DNA from: Myrica gale
Lineage: Eukaryota > Streptophyta > Magnoliopsida > Fagales > Myricaceae
Assembly (NCBI GenBank): GCA_963930655.1
Contig: OZ005607.1
Location: forward strand, 21,154,374 to 21,218,373
Direction: 5' to 3'
DNA: 64,000 nt
The notes under the pieces are model-generated. The model was given only the letters and a program-made list of their open reading frames with translations, did not search any database and was not told the origin of the DNA. Position 1 is the first letter of the stretch, and each line of letters begins with the position of its first letter. This document shows, in pieces, positions 35,671 through 45,867 of this stretch. A program made the position numbers and the translations under genes.

Positions 35671-37837
35671 TAATTCTCATTGTTTTTGTCTACTCTTAGT
35701 TCATATTTTATTGGTTGATTTTTTATGGCCAAGTAGAAGCTTGTGGTGTCTACTGATTCAGGATCTTCGATGACATAAGATAGAAGGAAGCTAGTATACA
35801 TTGCTGCACTTAATGCTGAAAGCACCTCTAGCAGCAATTATGGGTTGCATATTATAAAATTAGTATCGAGTCACAAGTTTGACTCGTTTTATTTTCTTGG
35901 ATTCATATTTTTTGAGTGTTTGAAGATAAATTGTATGCACTTAATTGTGTACTAAGCTCTTGTGTATGTATTTATTTATTTTCATCTTTGTTCAAAATAT
36001 TATTGTTCGTTAATTTTCCAATATTGCAATTGCAACCAATGATTATGGTGTTGGTTCTAGTGATGATGGTGCAAGAGCATTGAAGCTGCTAATAAGGATT
36101 AAAGTCATAGTTATTTGTTGTTAAATCTCATTACTTGTTACTTTTTAGACTACTTAGAAATTTTTAGAAGTTCTTTGTGTTTGTTGCAAACATCAAAGAC
36201 ATGCTTTTACCGTTCTCTTTTTTTTTTTTTCTAAAATTGGATCTTTATGAAACAAAACAATTTCGCCCTTGTGCTGGCCAACTCCATGTCAACATCAATT
36301 GTTTGGACTGGTAGATCCGATTTTGTTACCTCTTTTTATCCTGTACTGTGACTCTCTTGCTTAATATATAGTTAAATGTTTTTCAGAAGAAAAAAAAAAG
36401 AAATAGAAAAGAACTTAAGCACAATATCTTCAAGGAGAGCAAGATGCAGTACTTATTCTCAACAAATGCCTGAGAAAATGGGACAGGATTTTCTAGGACT
36501 AGGGGATCTCAGCATCGAAAAGCCAATTTGAAGCTACCAAAATAATTCCACTACAAAAAAGCAGGTCTCTAGCGGCGGTCGCTAAAAACGCTGCTAAAGG
36601 GTGTTTTTTGCGGCGTTTTACAAAAAAACGCTGCTAAAGGGGGTCTATAGAGGCGGTCTTTTTAGCGGCGATCAAGCAGCGTTTTTTTGTAAAACGCCGC
36701 TAAAGGTAATACCTATAGCGGCGGTCACTGACCGCCGCTACAGACCACCTTTAGTAGCGTTTTTTGCCAAACACCGCTAAAGGTAATGCCTATAGCGGCG
36801 GTCACTGACCGTTGCTATAGACCCCCTTTAGTAGCGTTTTTTGCAAAACACCGCTAAAGGTAATGCCTTTAATGACCGCCGCTCTAGACCCACCTTTAGC
36901 AACGTTTGTCTAAAACGCTGCTAGAAATCAGGTATCTACAGCGGCGGTCACACTGACCGCCGCTGTAGAGTTCACCTTTAGCAGCGGTTTTTGAAAAAAT
37001 CGCTGCTATAGGTGTAATTTGAAAAAAAAAATTAAAATTAAAAAATATATTTTATTTAATGTTAATAAATATTTTATAGACTATTTTATTCCTTTCAATA
37101 CATATTTTTATTTTGTCATGTGCTTAAAAAACATTTTAGGAGACCTACATGATAAAATATGGAATTAAAAGGAGATTAATGAAAAATGAAGTTGTTATGT
37201 GGAATTAGAAATAATGTTATGAAATTTATATCTATGATTGTTCTGATAATTGTATTTTTATTGACTAAATCTAAGTAGTTTAGACATCTATTATCATATG
37301 CTTATAATGAACATAAATATTTGTAATAATTAGTAATATAATAATATTTAATACTTGGTGATATTATTTAATTTCAAACAAAAAGATATTGTGAGATTAA
37401 TTAGCTTATACAATTAAAGTACATAATTTAATATCTAGTCATAGTTGTTATAAAAATTGAATATTTTACACTTGTGAATTGTGAGATTATAAGACTAATT
37501 AATTAGGACATATTATTTATTTCCCAAAAAAGATAACTTGTGAATTTAACTTATATAATTAAAGTACACGTAATGCATTATGAAAAATATAACAAATCAT
37601 ACAAAATATAATTGACTAAAAATATATAACTACAAAATATAAAATTATTATTAAAAAAAATACAAAAAAAACTTTGAAGTGAAACGCTGCTGTTCCCCAC
37701 CTCCTTTCCCCCTTTCTTAAAAACTCCCTCGCGCGCCTTATACAATTAAATTCCCTCACCCCGCGCGCCCTATTTTGCGAAATCCCTTCCCCCTCCCCTC
37801 AAGCCTTTCTCTCTCGCACTCTCTACGAGTGATTCCC

Positions 37838-38053
37838 ATGGCCATCACGACGGTGCACCGACTCGAGCGCGACGGCAAGATCTGGACGGTCGTTCTGGAA
37901 TCGTACCGTGTGGATGTGCCGGAGGGGAACACTGAGGAAGATACTCGTCTATTTGCGGACACTGTCGTGAAGTTGAATCTGCAGAGACTGACTGGGGGTG
38001 CCCACCTGATTCTACGAGCCCTTTTTTTTCTAAATGATACCTTGAATTGCTGA
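37838..38053 (+). pseudogene. Captured START/Bet v1-like (lachrymatory-factor-synthase-like) fragment
   Basis: An ATG-initiated frame of 71 codons. Residues [17 protein letters not shown] and then [20 protein letters not shown] match, from memory, the C-terminal part of plant polyketide cyclase/START proteins annotated as lachrymatory-factor-synthase-like, in particular the VDVPEGNT motif and the terminal helix. The final 20 codons (from about LTGGAH) diverge from the family, as if reading into non-exonic sequence. A full protein would be about 160-180 residues, so this is the C-terminal third. It is the first captured piece after the left end of the nested CACTA. Confidence 0.55.
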
Positions 38054-38347
38054 AGGATAAAAGGTTTTTTTTTCTTCGGTTCAATGCACGTGTACAGAAA
38101 AAGTGGAGGTGAGGATATTGGATATTTTGTTGTATCCTGTGAATATGATTTACTCTTTTGATTTGGGTTTAATCTGGGAAAGTTCAATGTCTTCAAGTTT
38201 CCTTCTTCCTTTTCTATTAACATTAGCATCATCTTTCGTGGAATCTGTGGCTTTAACCTTTTTTCCATTTTCGCGTAGAAGAATCAAATTGCATTTGAGG
38301 CTTAGCTTTAAGTGGTCACTGAGTTAATTTCAAATTGCAAGGTTTGA

Positions 38348-38376
38348 TTCTCTCTCTCTCTCTCTCTCTCTCTCTT
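38348..38376. repeat. CT microsatellite
   Basis: Perfect TC dinucleotide run of about 14 units between two captured gene pieces. Confidence 0.9.
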
Positions 38377-38560
38377 TTGTAGCTTTTGTAACTAATTTTT
38401 TCGTTGTGATTGTTTGGTGGCTGAAAAGTTGTGGCGCTTGAGATTGGCTTAGAACGTTTCGTTGTGATCATGTCTTGTATTCAACTTGTCTTGTTTTTTT
38501 GTTCTTTTGGGACTAACCTCTATATATGATGCTCTGGTTAGTCGTAGAGACCTTGGATAG

Positions 38561-38617
38561 GTTCCTGAATGCATTGACAAGCTTGCACAGGCTGGAATCA
38601 AGATATGGGTTCTTGGA
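38561..38617 (+). pseudogene. Captured P4-ATPase (aminophospholipid flippase) exon start
   Basis: An AG acceptor is followed by an exon start encoding VPECIDKLAQAGIKIWVL. This string is highly characteristic of plant ALA-type P4-ATPases, just before the TGDKMETAINI block of the P domain. After IKIWVLG the match ends. Only about 19 of roughly 1,200 residues remain. The sequence is short but distinctive; the intron boundary again shows capture from genomic DNA. Confidence 0.7.
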
Positions 38618-39004
38618 AATTTTGCAAGTTACTAGTATTTTTCTCTCTGAGTTAGTGGCTCTACCATACCCGGTTATGTGTTACCCCAGTGCTGTCTTTA
38701 GCCTAGGCATATAATTGACTTGAGGCAAAAGTTGCATAAGTGAAGCATTTTAGTAATAGAACGACTGTTTGCCATCTGTCACCATTCTTGATCATTGTCC
38801 TAATTGTGAGCACACGATCTCATAGCAGAATTTGATAAGCAATTCGTTGCCTGGTTTTAATAAATGATTTTTGCTTCACTTTCTTTTGTCTTTTTTGCTA
38901 GGTTTATAACTGGTTTCTATCTTGGTGGCATTCCCTGGTATATTGGAGCCTTCATTCTACTTTGTGTCCAAGTGGATCGCAGAGAAAAAAAACCTAGATA
39001 TGAT

Positions 39005-40586
39005 CAGTGGTGGAACCAGAACTCAAGTGAAGGGGGGGCAAATTCTTAAGGCAAAATGACATCTCGAAAAAATTCCATACTTAATGCAAAAAATGTCTTA
39101 TAGATAGAATATCAAAAATTAAAGATAAAAAACATTAAAAACATTGAAATACATGTATTGTACTATGTACTGTCACTACGAGGTCACCTTCCAATACCAA
39201 CCAACAATCTAGTGGAGCATTTTGTAAATTTTTAATAGGATTTAGGATACAAATTACCTGAATGAGCCAGCAACCAAGCAAAATTATAGCTTCAAAATTA
39301 ACCTGAAAAAACAATTGAGCAAATTTGAGTTGTTCACCTGTTACTTATTTACAAATAACAATGAATGAATACAAACAAATGCATTATTCTAATATCCTTC
39401 AGCAACAATCAGCAAAAATAAATGGGATTTTTATCTTTTGATTTGCTATTTTGACTGTCTTTCCTAGCACAATCTATTGTTAACTTTTCCTATATTTTCT
39501 AAAGTTTGAGATTTCTTATCCAACTCCCATTGCCCTGTTCCTTTCCTCAAGAACTGCCCTTTCCCTGCATCATGTCCAGACATTTGACATAATGAGGGAT
39601 TTTAAGCTCTAGGTATTCAGGTTTTCTATTTTATATTCGCAAAGGTTAATGAGAAGATTGTTATTATTTTTCCTTCATGTGCTATTTCATAAAAGCTTAC
39701 ATTACGTGAAAGGTTTTTGGGTGTGATTGTGTATCCTATCATAAAGGAGGATGTTTTTGTAACATTAAATGTCTGTATCTTACTCTTCATGCTTGAGTAA
39801 ACTTTACATCGGCGGCAGATTTCAAGCCGAAGTTGTTGTAAAATTTTGGGTGCAATAAAGACGGAATTTATTTAAGTCTGTGGAGTGCTAGGTTTAATTA
39901 TCGTATCCTTTTTGTTTGCGTTTCAATGCCCTCTCTCCGACATATGCGTTGTGTGCGTGGAATAGTTCAAGCTACCTAAGAGTGACCCAAAAGCATAGTT
40001 GATGTTCTTCTAACATGGCAGATTTAGTATTATTTTTTTTTCAAAGTTAACATGGCAGAATTAAAAAGTCGTAGCGAATGTTCAATTTGATTTCTGCAAG
40101 TTTGATACAAAATTTGATGCGGCGAAGGCAGCAGAACCACCAACCACAGAGAGCAAAGATACCACAACCTGTAATACTATCTCCCAGCTGGAGTCCTCAG
40201 GGACAAGATAAACACAAGTGGGGCCCAAAAGCAGCAGAGCTAAGCTCAGGCCGAACAGAGCTCCTGGTGTTCCTGGGTCTGTAGCTGCAGAAAGGACTCC
40301 TAGTTCCTCTGCCTTGGAGAGGAGCCCCAGTTTCTCTATTGTCGATAGTGAGAGCCCGAACTTCTCTGCCGCTGATAGCAGACCAGCTTTCTCTACAGGC
40401 CCTGCGTTGGGGCCTGACTCACTTGAGGGGCTGGATCCAAAGGGGGGGGCAGACTGGGTTGTACCTAATAGGAGGAGGGCCTGACCCACCTGAAGAAAAA
40501 TGCATAGATATATATATATATAAAGATTTTTACAAAACCAAGGGGTGGCAGCCGCCCACGCTTGCCAACCCCTCGCTTTGCCTCTG
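39005..40586 (+). mobile_element. hAT transposon inside the captured L18a-like exon, carrying a RIQ-like fragment
   Basis: The left terminus is CAGTGGTGGAACCAGAAC and the right terminus, read inverted, is CAGAGGCAAAGCGAGG. The 8-bp target duplication GATATGAT is perfect (38997-39004 and 40587-40594). The element is 1,582 bp and has no transposase remnant. Its right half contains an antisense piece of a nuclear gene for a chloroplast protein (40082-40489). It is a non-autonomous, gene-carrying hAT. Confidence 0.9.
40082..40489 (-). pseudogene. RIQ-like (DUF1118) chloroplast protein fragment in a hAT
   Basis: A minus-strand frame of 135 codons. It contains [19 protein letters not shown], then [20 protein letters not shown] and two hydrophobic segments ([20 protein letters not shown] and [20 protein letters not shown]), ending in VSNLQKSN. 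This pattern of repeated 'LLSxxEKxGL' helices, then DPGTPG and two membrane spans, matches plant DUF1118 proteins such as RIQ1/RIQ2, thylakoid proteins that affect grana stacking. The mature part is nearly complete, but the chloroplast transit peptide is replaced by unrelated sequence ([18 protein letters not shown]). The lack of introns fits a single-exon origin or a retrocopy. The open frame is still intact. Confidence 0.75.
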
Positions 40587-40664
40587 GATATGATGCACGC
40601 ACAGCTGTAAGTGTTTCTATTGTTCAGTATATCATTTTTCTGTTAGTTCAAGTAGTAGACGAAA

Positions 40665-40708
40665 ATCCAGCAGTTTGGTTTTTTGGACAGAAAACCAAAC
40701 TGCTGGAT
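40665..40708. repeat. Perfect 18-bp hairpin
   Basis: ATCCAGCAGTTTGGTTTT (40665-40682) is followed after 8 bp by its exact inverse AAAACCAAACTGCTGGAT (40691-40708). It lies in a presumed captured intron just after the hAT insertion. Confidence 0.9.
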
Positions 40709-40800
40709 ATACGACATAATAAAATTATTGTAATATTATTTGATATTACTATTTTGTTTTGTAAGTTAACTATTAATTCCACAAAACTGTAACCAATTCT

Positions 40801-41741
40801 TTTGGATACCCTTGGTCCAATTTCTGAGTTTGCTATGACCAAGTTGGCTCCTTTTGGGAAGGTGCATAAGTACATTGGAAAACTTGAAGTATTTTTGTGA
40901 TGGTGTCAAATTTTCTGAAGTGTTTGCACTATTCCCACAAACTCTTTCTAGTTGTTCATGATAATGAAAGAAAAATCTGTTATGGTTGTAGGACTTTATA
41001 GGACTGCTTGCTTACGAAGAGCCAGAGAAATCCCCAATGGTTCATCTTCTTAGCCTGGACTACAGGCAGCAAGTTACAGATTGTTTGAATCGGGCAATTC
41101 TTGGTTTGTTTCTTGATTTCCTCTATGCTGCTATATACCACGTTTTAGGATGCTCTGAAGATTTATGTCTTCCCTGCAAGGATCATTGGCTGGTTACATG
41201 TTATTGTTACAAATACGTAATACCGAGTACTCTAATTTGTTTATGGTAATGATTAATGGCAGCACATATGAAGCTGCCCAGCTACACAGCAATGGAAAGG
41301 CTGATACAGCAGACAACAGTAGTTAGACAATGCTTAAGTCAAGAGCTTGGCAAAGTAACACGCTGTTCATGAATTTCTGGGCTGCATATGTTGGCTACTT
41401 GTTGGCCACATAGGAGCTTCTGGGATAGTAGGCTTTTGTATGTCCCTGGAAACAGGAAAAGGAGAACTAAATTGGTCATTTCTTAAATTTGTACTTGGAT
41501 ATCCTACTTTTTGCTGGCCTTCGGTTGCTTCTCTTTCTCTCACACTCACAGAGGCATGAGGCACAAATTTTAGAAGAAGTATTTAATCAGTGTAGCTTCC
41601 ATCTAGTTCAATGAACTGAGGAGCCATCTCCAGCACGTGACATGTTAATGAGCAGAAGTAATTGGTGAATTTACTCGTTTTGTTTTGGCTCTGTAGAATG
41701 GGCTTCCACCATTTGTCTTGAAGGATTTTCTCAAAAGCTAA
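40801..41741 (+). pseudogene. Captured CTLH/CRA-domain gene, last four exons with introns
   Basis: Four exon blocks with GT-AG borders: to 40888, 40992-41103, 41263-41354 and 41697-41741. They encode AMTKLAPFGKVHKYIGKLE; DFIGLLAYEEPEKSPMVHLL plus SLDYRQQVTDCLNRAIL; HMKLPSYTAMERLIQQTTVV plus RQCLSQELGK; and NGLPPFVLKDFLKS with a stop at 41739. This is the C-terminal CRA region of the LisH-CTLH-CRA family (RanBPM/GID8-like subunits of GID/CTLH ubiquitin ligases). The exon phases fit and no stop lies in the four exons. The N-terminal LisH and CTLH start are absent. It was captured as genomic DNA. Function is not expected unless a chimeric transcript forms. Confidence 0.8.
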
Positions 41742-42716
41742 ATGGATGGAGTATTTGAAGGATTGCTGACCATGGGTGATCTGTATTCGGATCGAGCCTT
41801 TGTGGCTGCATATAAATTTGGTGTAAGGTTTGGTCGTGGGTTAGAAAGGAAGAAAGGAACATAACTGCCTGCTCATCTATGAAAGGTGGTGAGTGGAGTG
41901 TCACATGTATGTATTTAGTGTAAGGTTTGGTCGTGGGTTAGAATGGTGTATGTCTCCTTTTTTGATATCTATAGCATTTACCTTGAGTGCATACTTATGA
42001 ATTGAGGGAAGTTTTTGGCTTTTTCCTGTAATCCAGTGGTTGTGTGGCTGCATTTACCTTGAGTGCATAATTTTAGATTACTTGTAGAGATTATTGTATT
42101 TGTTGTAAAACGATATTAATCAATAATGAAGTATATTTTGTTTTATTATCCTTGGTCTTTAAGTGTTTACATCCAATAAATTATAATTATTAAAATAAAT
42201 TTGTATTACCGATTAAAAAAGTTTGTATATGAAAATATAGGAAAAAATTAGTAATGTATAAAAAAAAATGCTGGCACAGACCTATAAAGGTGGTCGCGAC
42301 CGCCGCTAAAAGTCTATGCCAGCGTTTTCAAGAAACGCCGCGGGAAAGACAAAATTGCGTTCGGGTCTATAGCGGCGGTCGTGACTGCCACGATATATCT
42401 ATCCCGACGGAGATCCGCTAAAAAACCGCTGCTATAGGCCAAAATGACCTATAGTAGCGGTTTTTCGGCCTATACCGCTGCTATAGACCTTTTTTTGTAG
42501 TGTTCCCTATAAATCATCGAAGTAATTAAGTTCCTAACTTGAATGTCAAAAATTAGTCAATCGGCTGATGCTATCTGATGAGAAACGACAACAAACAACA
42601 AAAATTGCATATATATTGAGTCGAAGCAATAGTATATAACAGAGAATTTTCCAAGAAGCCTCAAGTTACCAATAGTATTGAAGCAAATGAAATCCATGGT
42701 TAATAATCTACTAGCT

Positions 42717-43165
42717 CTACTGACAGGATAACACAATACCCAATGAATACCCATCTAAACCGATTAACCCACCACAATCCCTTAAAGGCCCTCCACAAAG
42801 TCCGTCGTTCCCTGCAATTCGAATGAAATTTCGGAGAGAGTGGTGGTGGGTCCCGGTAGGGATCCAGACCTGTCCAAATAAAGTGTGGGCCTCGACCGGG
42901 ATCCACCACTCTCTCTCACTCTCTCTCCAATTGCCCCCTACAATTAAGTGCAGGGGATCCCAATCCCCTAGAAAAAGTCGCCTTACCAAACCGATCAAGA
43001 GATATCATACTCGTAAGATAGTTATCTGCCACCGAAAAGTTAGTCAACCTTAGCAAAGAAGAGACCTCGAAAGGTATAGTCCTTGAAAGCTTATTCCCCG
43101 AAAGGATCAGATTGTTCAGGAAAGTACAATTCGCAAGCTCGGAAGGAACCAAAGATCTGACATGT
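42717..43165 (-). pseudogene. BIR2-like LRR receptor kinase fragment
   Basis: Minus-strand sequence. The upstream part encodes VPSELANCTFLNNLILSGN and then KLSRTIPFEVSSLLRLTNFS, SVADNYL and DRFGKATFS. This is the last leucine-rich repeats of BIR2/BAK1-interacting-type receptors. After an inserted foldback (about 42808-42950) it resumes with NDGLCGGPLRDCGGL, the C-terminal cap cysteine pair of the same receptors. The juxtamembrane and kinase parts are missing. It lies just outside the right end of the nested CACTA, inside the larger composite element. Confidence 0.7.
42808..42955. repeat. Small foldback insertion in the LRR fragment
   Basis: GAGAGAGTGGTGGTGGGTCCC at about 42836 pairs imperfectly with GGGATCCACCACTCTCTCTC at about 42898. 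Flanking bits (GCAATTCGAATGAAATTTC and CCAATTGCCCCCTACAATT) extend the symmetry. It separates two parts of an otherwise continuous LRR coding match, so it is an insertion. No family is recognised. Confidence 0.5.
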
Positions 43166-43800
43166 TTATAAATTATAACACGAGCATTGCACTCAAGTCA
43201 AGGAAAGAGGTTGACTACATCTAGCTCAGTGACTGAATCGTCCTGCTGCTTATTCTGTTGGAGGAATCTGTTTTTGCAAAAATCAATTTGACTTTGTTTC
43301 ATACTGTTCTCTTGGCTAGATGCTTGGTTGGGCATTGTCATGACAGTGGGAGCTTGGTTTCTTTCTAAAAAGATATTTTCCAATCTCTTTTTTTTTTTCT
43401 ATTAGCCATGCTATGATTGGTAGCCAGTCATTGATTAATCCGATTCATATTCAATCAAGTAAACTGGATTTTGGTTCTTCCTTTTTTCTTCAATTGGCTC
43501 AGGTACTTGAGCATTGTAGGTCTACAAGTCTCGCTGTGATTTCTTTCCTTTTTCCAACATATATTTGTAGTTTTTTTTTCCCCAACTAGTGAGGTTTCTA
43601 ACTTGAAATTTGTGTTCTTCTCCATGTCCTTGAAACAGGTTTTTAGGTGCCATTAAGCAATATTTGTGTCTATCATTGTTGAAGAACAGTGCTTCTACCC
43701 TTATGATTGTTTTCCAGCTTTCTTGCTCCATTTTCATTAGTCTGGTGTCAAGATTTAGAGCTGGATTGAAAGCAGAAATTGGAGTGTTTTTTCCTATGAT
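43166..43800. other. Unassigned possible gene pieces
   Basis: Short minus-strand frames (43198-43383 and 43522-43737) have non-repetitive composition, but I do not recognise them. They could be exons or introns of the LRR gene donor or of another captured gene. Confidence 0.3.
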
Positions 43801-43805
43801 TGTTC

Positions 43806-43915
43806 ACAGTCTTAGAGAATGTTGCTCAACCTAATTTCCAGCAGAAGATGATTCTTCTTCGGTTTCTCGAGAGGCTCTGTGTGGATTCACAAATCTTGGT
43901 GGACATATTTATCAA
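43806..43915 (+). pseudogene. BIG-type ARF-GEF (SEC7 family) fragment
   Basis: The frame encodes TVLENVAQPNFQQKMILLRF and then [16 protein letters not shown]. It matches the segment just before the SEC7 domain in plant BIG-type ARF guanine-nucleotide exchange factors (…[30 protein letters not shown]). The match breaks off before the NYDCDV block. Only about 36 of roughly 1,700 residues are present. It is a captured exon piece in the composite CACTA. Confidence 0.65.
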
Positions 43916-45687
43916 GGGAGCTGCGAAGTCCTACAGCGAGTTTGGGTTTGAGCAAAGTAACGTAATGCATCACCTTCATGTTCAAGTTGTTGTTGGTGGT
44001 TCCATGCAGTGTCTCTGCTTTTGAAGAGGTTCTAAATGCTGCAGAATGCAGCAATGGGAAGTTTGACTTTGGGAAACTTGTTAAGGAGTTTATTTAGGTT
44101 GCAGAAGATAGATAGATACAGAAGCTGTTATAGACCAACAAGTGTTACACGTGTTGGTATTTCAAATTCAACGAATTCTGGCTGGCGGCAAGAAGAATAA
44201 GTAAAATGAGGTCTCGTGTCTTTTCTGTGTTTGTGAGGTCCTCAGAGCTGTCAAAAATTATTTCAATCCGATGTTTACACGTCCTTGTTACTTATATGTG
44301 TATTATAGGCAACATGTTAATAAAATGTATATCCTGTTCAGACCATTCTCTCTTTATCCATTTATATGCAAATGAAAGAGTTCAATTTTCTATGGCTATG
44401 AATAGGCACTTAGAAAAATCTAGATCGTCTTTCTGGAAATCAAAAGACCTAAGAGACATCAAAAGAGATCCACTTCTCTCGATACAGAATGTATTCATCT
44501 ATATTGTACTTATTGGAGAAATCCCTCCGACTTTGCATGAAGCCTCCAAAAGCTACCGAGTAAATTTGGAAATACAAGGCACAAACACATTTCAGTAGTA
44601 GCAATAGAGAAACAAAGCTGGCCCACCAAAGGTTCGAAATCCTGCACCATGCACCCCAGAATTGTTGTTAACTCCATTTCTCACTGGAGACTTGGTATTG
44701 GTCAGCTACCACTGGAGGTCGTTGTCCAACTTCTTGGAAACCACTTTGTGGATGAAGGAAGCAAATACAAGAAAATACAATGTTCATTTAAAGTGAGGAC
44801 CTAACAGCCGGCACATCGAGGTTCGAGGGACCAGAGCAAAAGCAAATACAAGAAAAACCAAAGGCAATAACTTCCAATAAGATTGCAGCCACAAATACTC
44901 CGAATGCATCTGTTACAGAATACTTGATAGATTTGGCAGAGAGATAATACAGTTGTAAAAAACAAAAACTTTGATCAGAAAAGCATACCACTTCTACAAT
45001 TTAGCCCATCATAGGCATTTAATCGAACAAGTTGTGTGCCATTTACATGGATTACTTTGAATCTAACGAACATAGTTGCGCTACCACGAGTTACATATAG
45101 TGCTCTAAGATTTAGCAACAACCAACTCTGCACCCATGCTTTTTAACTACATTAACAGCATATCTACGGGTTTCCAAACAAGTATATCTACAAGCTTCCA
45201 AACACCCTTTTTAACAGCAAGTACGCACTCATCACGAGCTTCTTCTGGCACTATAACGTGTCTTCACCGATTTATAATCCCCTTCTTTAAGCAACAGACC
45301 ATCAACCAACTCTGCACCCATGCTTCCCTTAACAGTTGGACCCTCTTTCCCAACAGCATATAAATGTCTGGGTCATGCTCACGAACAACCTATAACCCAA
45401 ATCGGTATGGGGTTTTCAAATGGGGAGGAAGTCGGGAAATTCCAAATCGGGGTAGGGTTTTCAAATGGTTCGAAATAGGGAATGAATTTCAAATACCTAA
45501 CAATGTTCGAAATCGGCCCCGGTCTAACCATGTAGAAATCAGTTCTTCAACTAAAACCGGGTTTTGCCCTCTTTTATTAGGTGGCAAGATGGGGACCGTC
45601 GGATGGCCTAAGAGGAGATCCTGACCGGTGCTCCACACCGCTTAACGCCACACCGCTTAACACAATAACCGGTCTCGAGTACTTTAC
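43916..45687. other. Unassigned interior of the composite CACTA
   Basis: About 1.8 kb. Possible coding scraps include 44010-44090 plus (FEEVLNAAECSNGKFDFGKL) and 44788-44991 minus, a hydrophobic stretch (DAFGVFVAAILLEVIAFGF). Neither is identified. The rest is AT-rich. Confidence 0.3.
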
Positions 45688-45780
45688 CCGGTCAACTTTG
45701 AATCTATACTTGAAGGTTTCTCCAGGGTTGATAACACACTGCGAGATGGAAGCAGTTCCATCTGCCCAAGGTGTTCCAAA
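45688..45780 (-). pseudogene. Captured L-ascorbate oxidase (multicopper oxidase) exon
   Basis: A 93-bp minus-strand exon with an exact CAG acceptor (45781-45783) and a GTAAAGT donor (45681-45687). It encodes [20 protein letters not shown] and then [11 protein letters not shown]. This is the N-terminal cupredoxin region of plant L-ascorbate oxidase ([14 protein letters not shown]…PGETF-Y-F). The copper-binding HxH exon that should follow is not seen. The precise exon borders show genomic capture, in antisense orientation to its neighbours. Confidence 0.75.
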
Positions 45781-45867
45781 CTGAAACCAACAATATAATA
45801 GTCAATATTGAGATAAATCATTCAATCTTGGTTCCCCTCAGATCTAAAAAAAAATATTTAGAAAGTC

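Larger units (their letters stand above)
38902..40606 (+). pseudogene. Captured L18a-like membrane protein exon, split by a hAT insertion
   Basis: An exon with an AG acceptor (…TTTTGCTAG) encodes FITGFYLGGIPWYIGAFILL and then CVQVDRREKKPRYD. It matches the transmembrane part of plant '60S ribosomal protein L18a-like' proteins (IPWYIGAF…VDYREKPGY). At RYD the exon is interrupted by a hAT element (39005-40586). On the far side it resumes as DARTAV followed by a GTAAGT donor (40606), in line with the family's PGYIACTIA. The hAT therefore landed in this exon after the exon was captured or shared with the donor locus. Confidence 0.7.
36549..42502 (+). mobile_element. Nested CACTA transposon with captured host exons
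   Basis: 5,954 bp with classical ends: CACTACAAAAAA at 36549 and TTTTTTTGTAGTG ending at 42502. The 3-bp target duplication is perfect (TTC at 36546-36548 and 42503-42505). Both ends carry dense subterminal repeats of GCGGCGGTC, ACGCTGCTAAAGG and TATAGCGGCGG in both orientations (36565-37010 and 42275-42485). The inside contains no transposase. It holds pieces of at least four unrelated host genes, all in plus orientation and with introns, plus a hAT insertion. This is a Pack-CACTA: non-autonomous and mobilised in trans. Clean ends and duplication suggest it is younger than the enclosing element. Confidence 0.95.
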
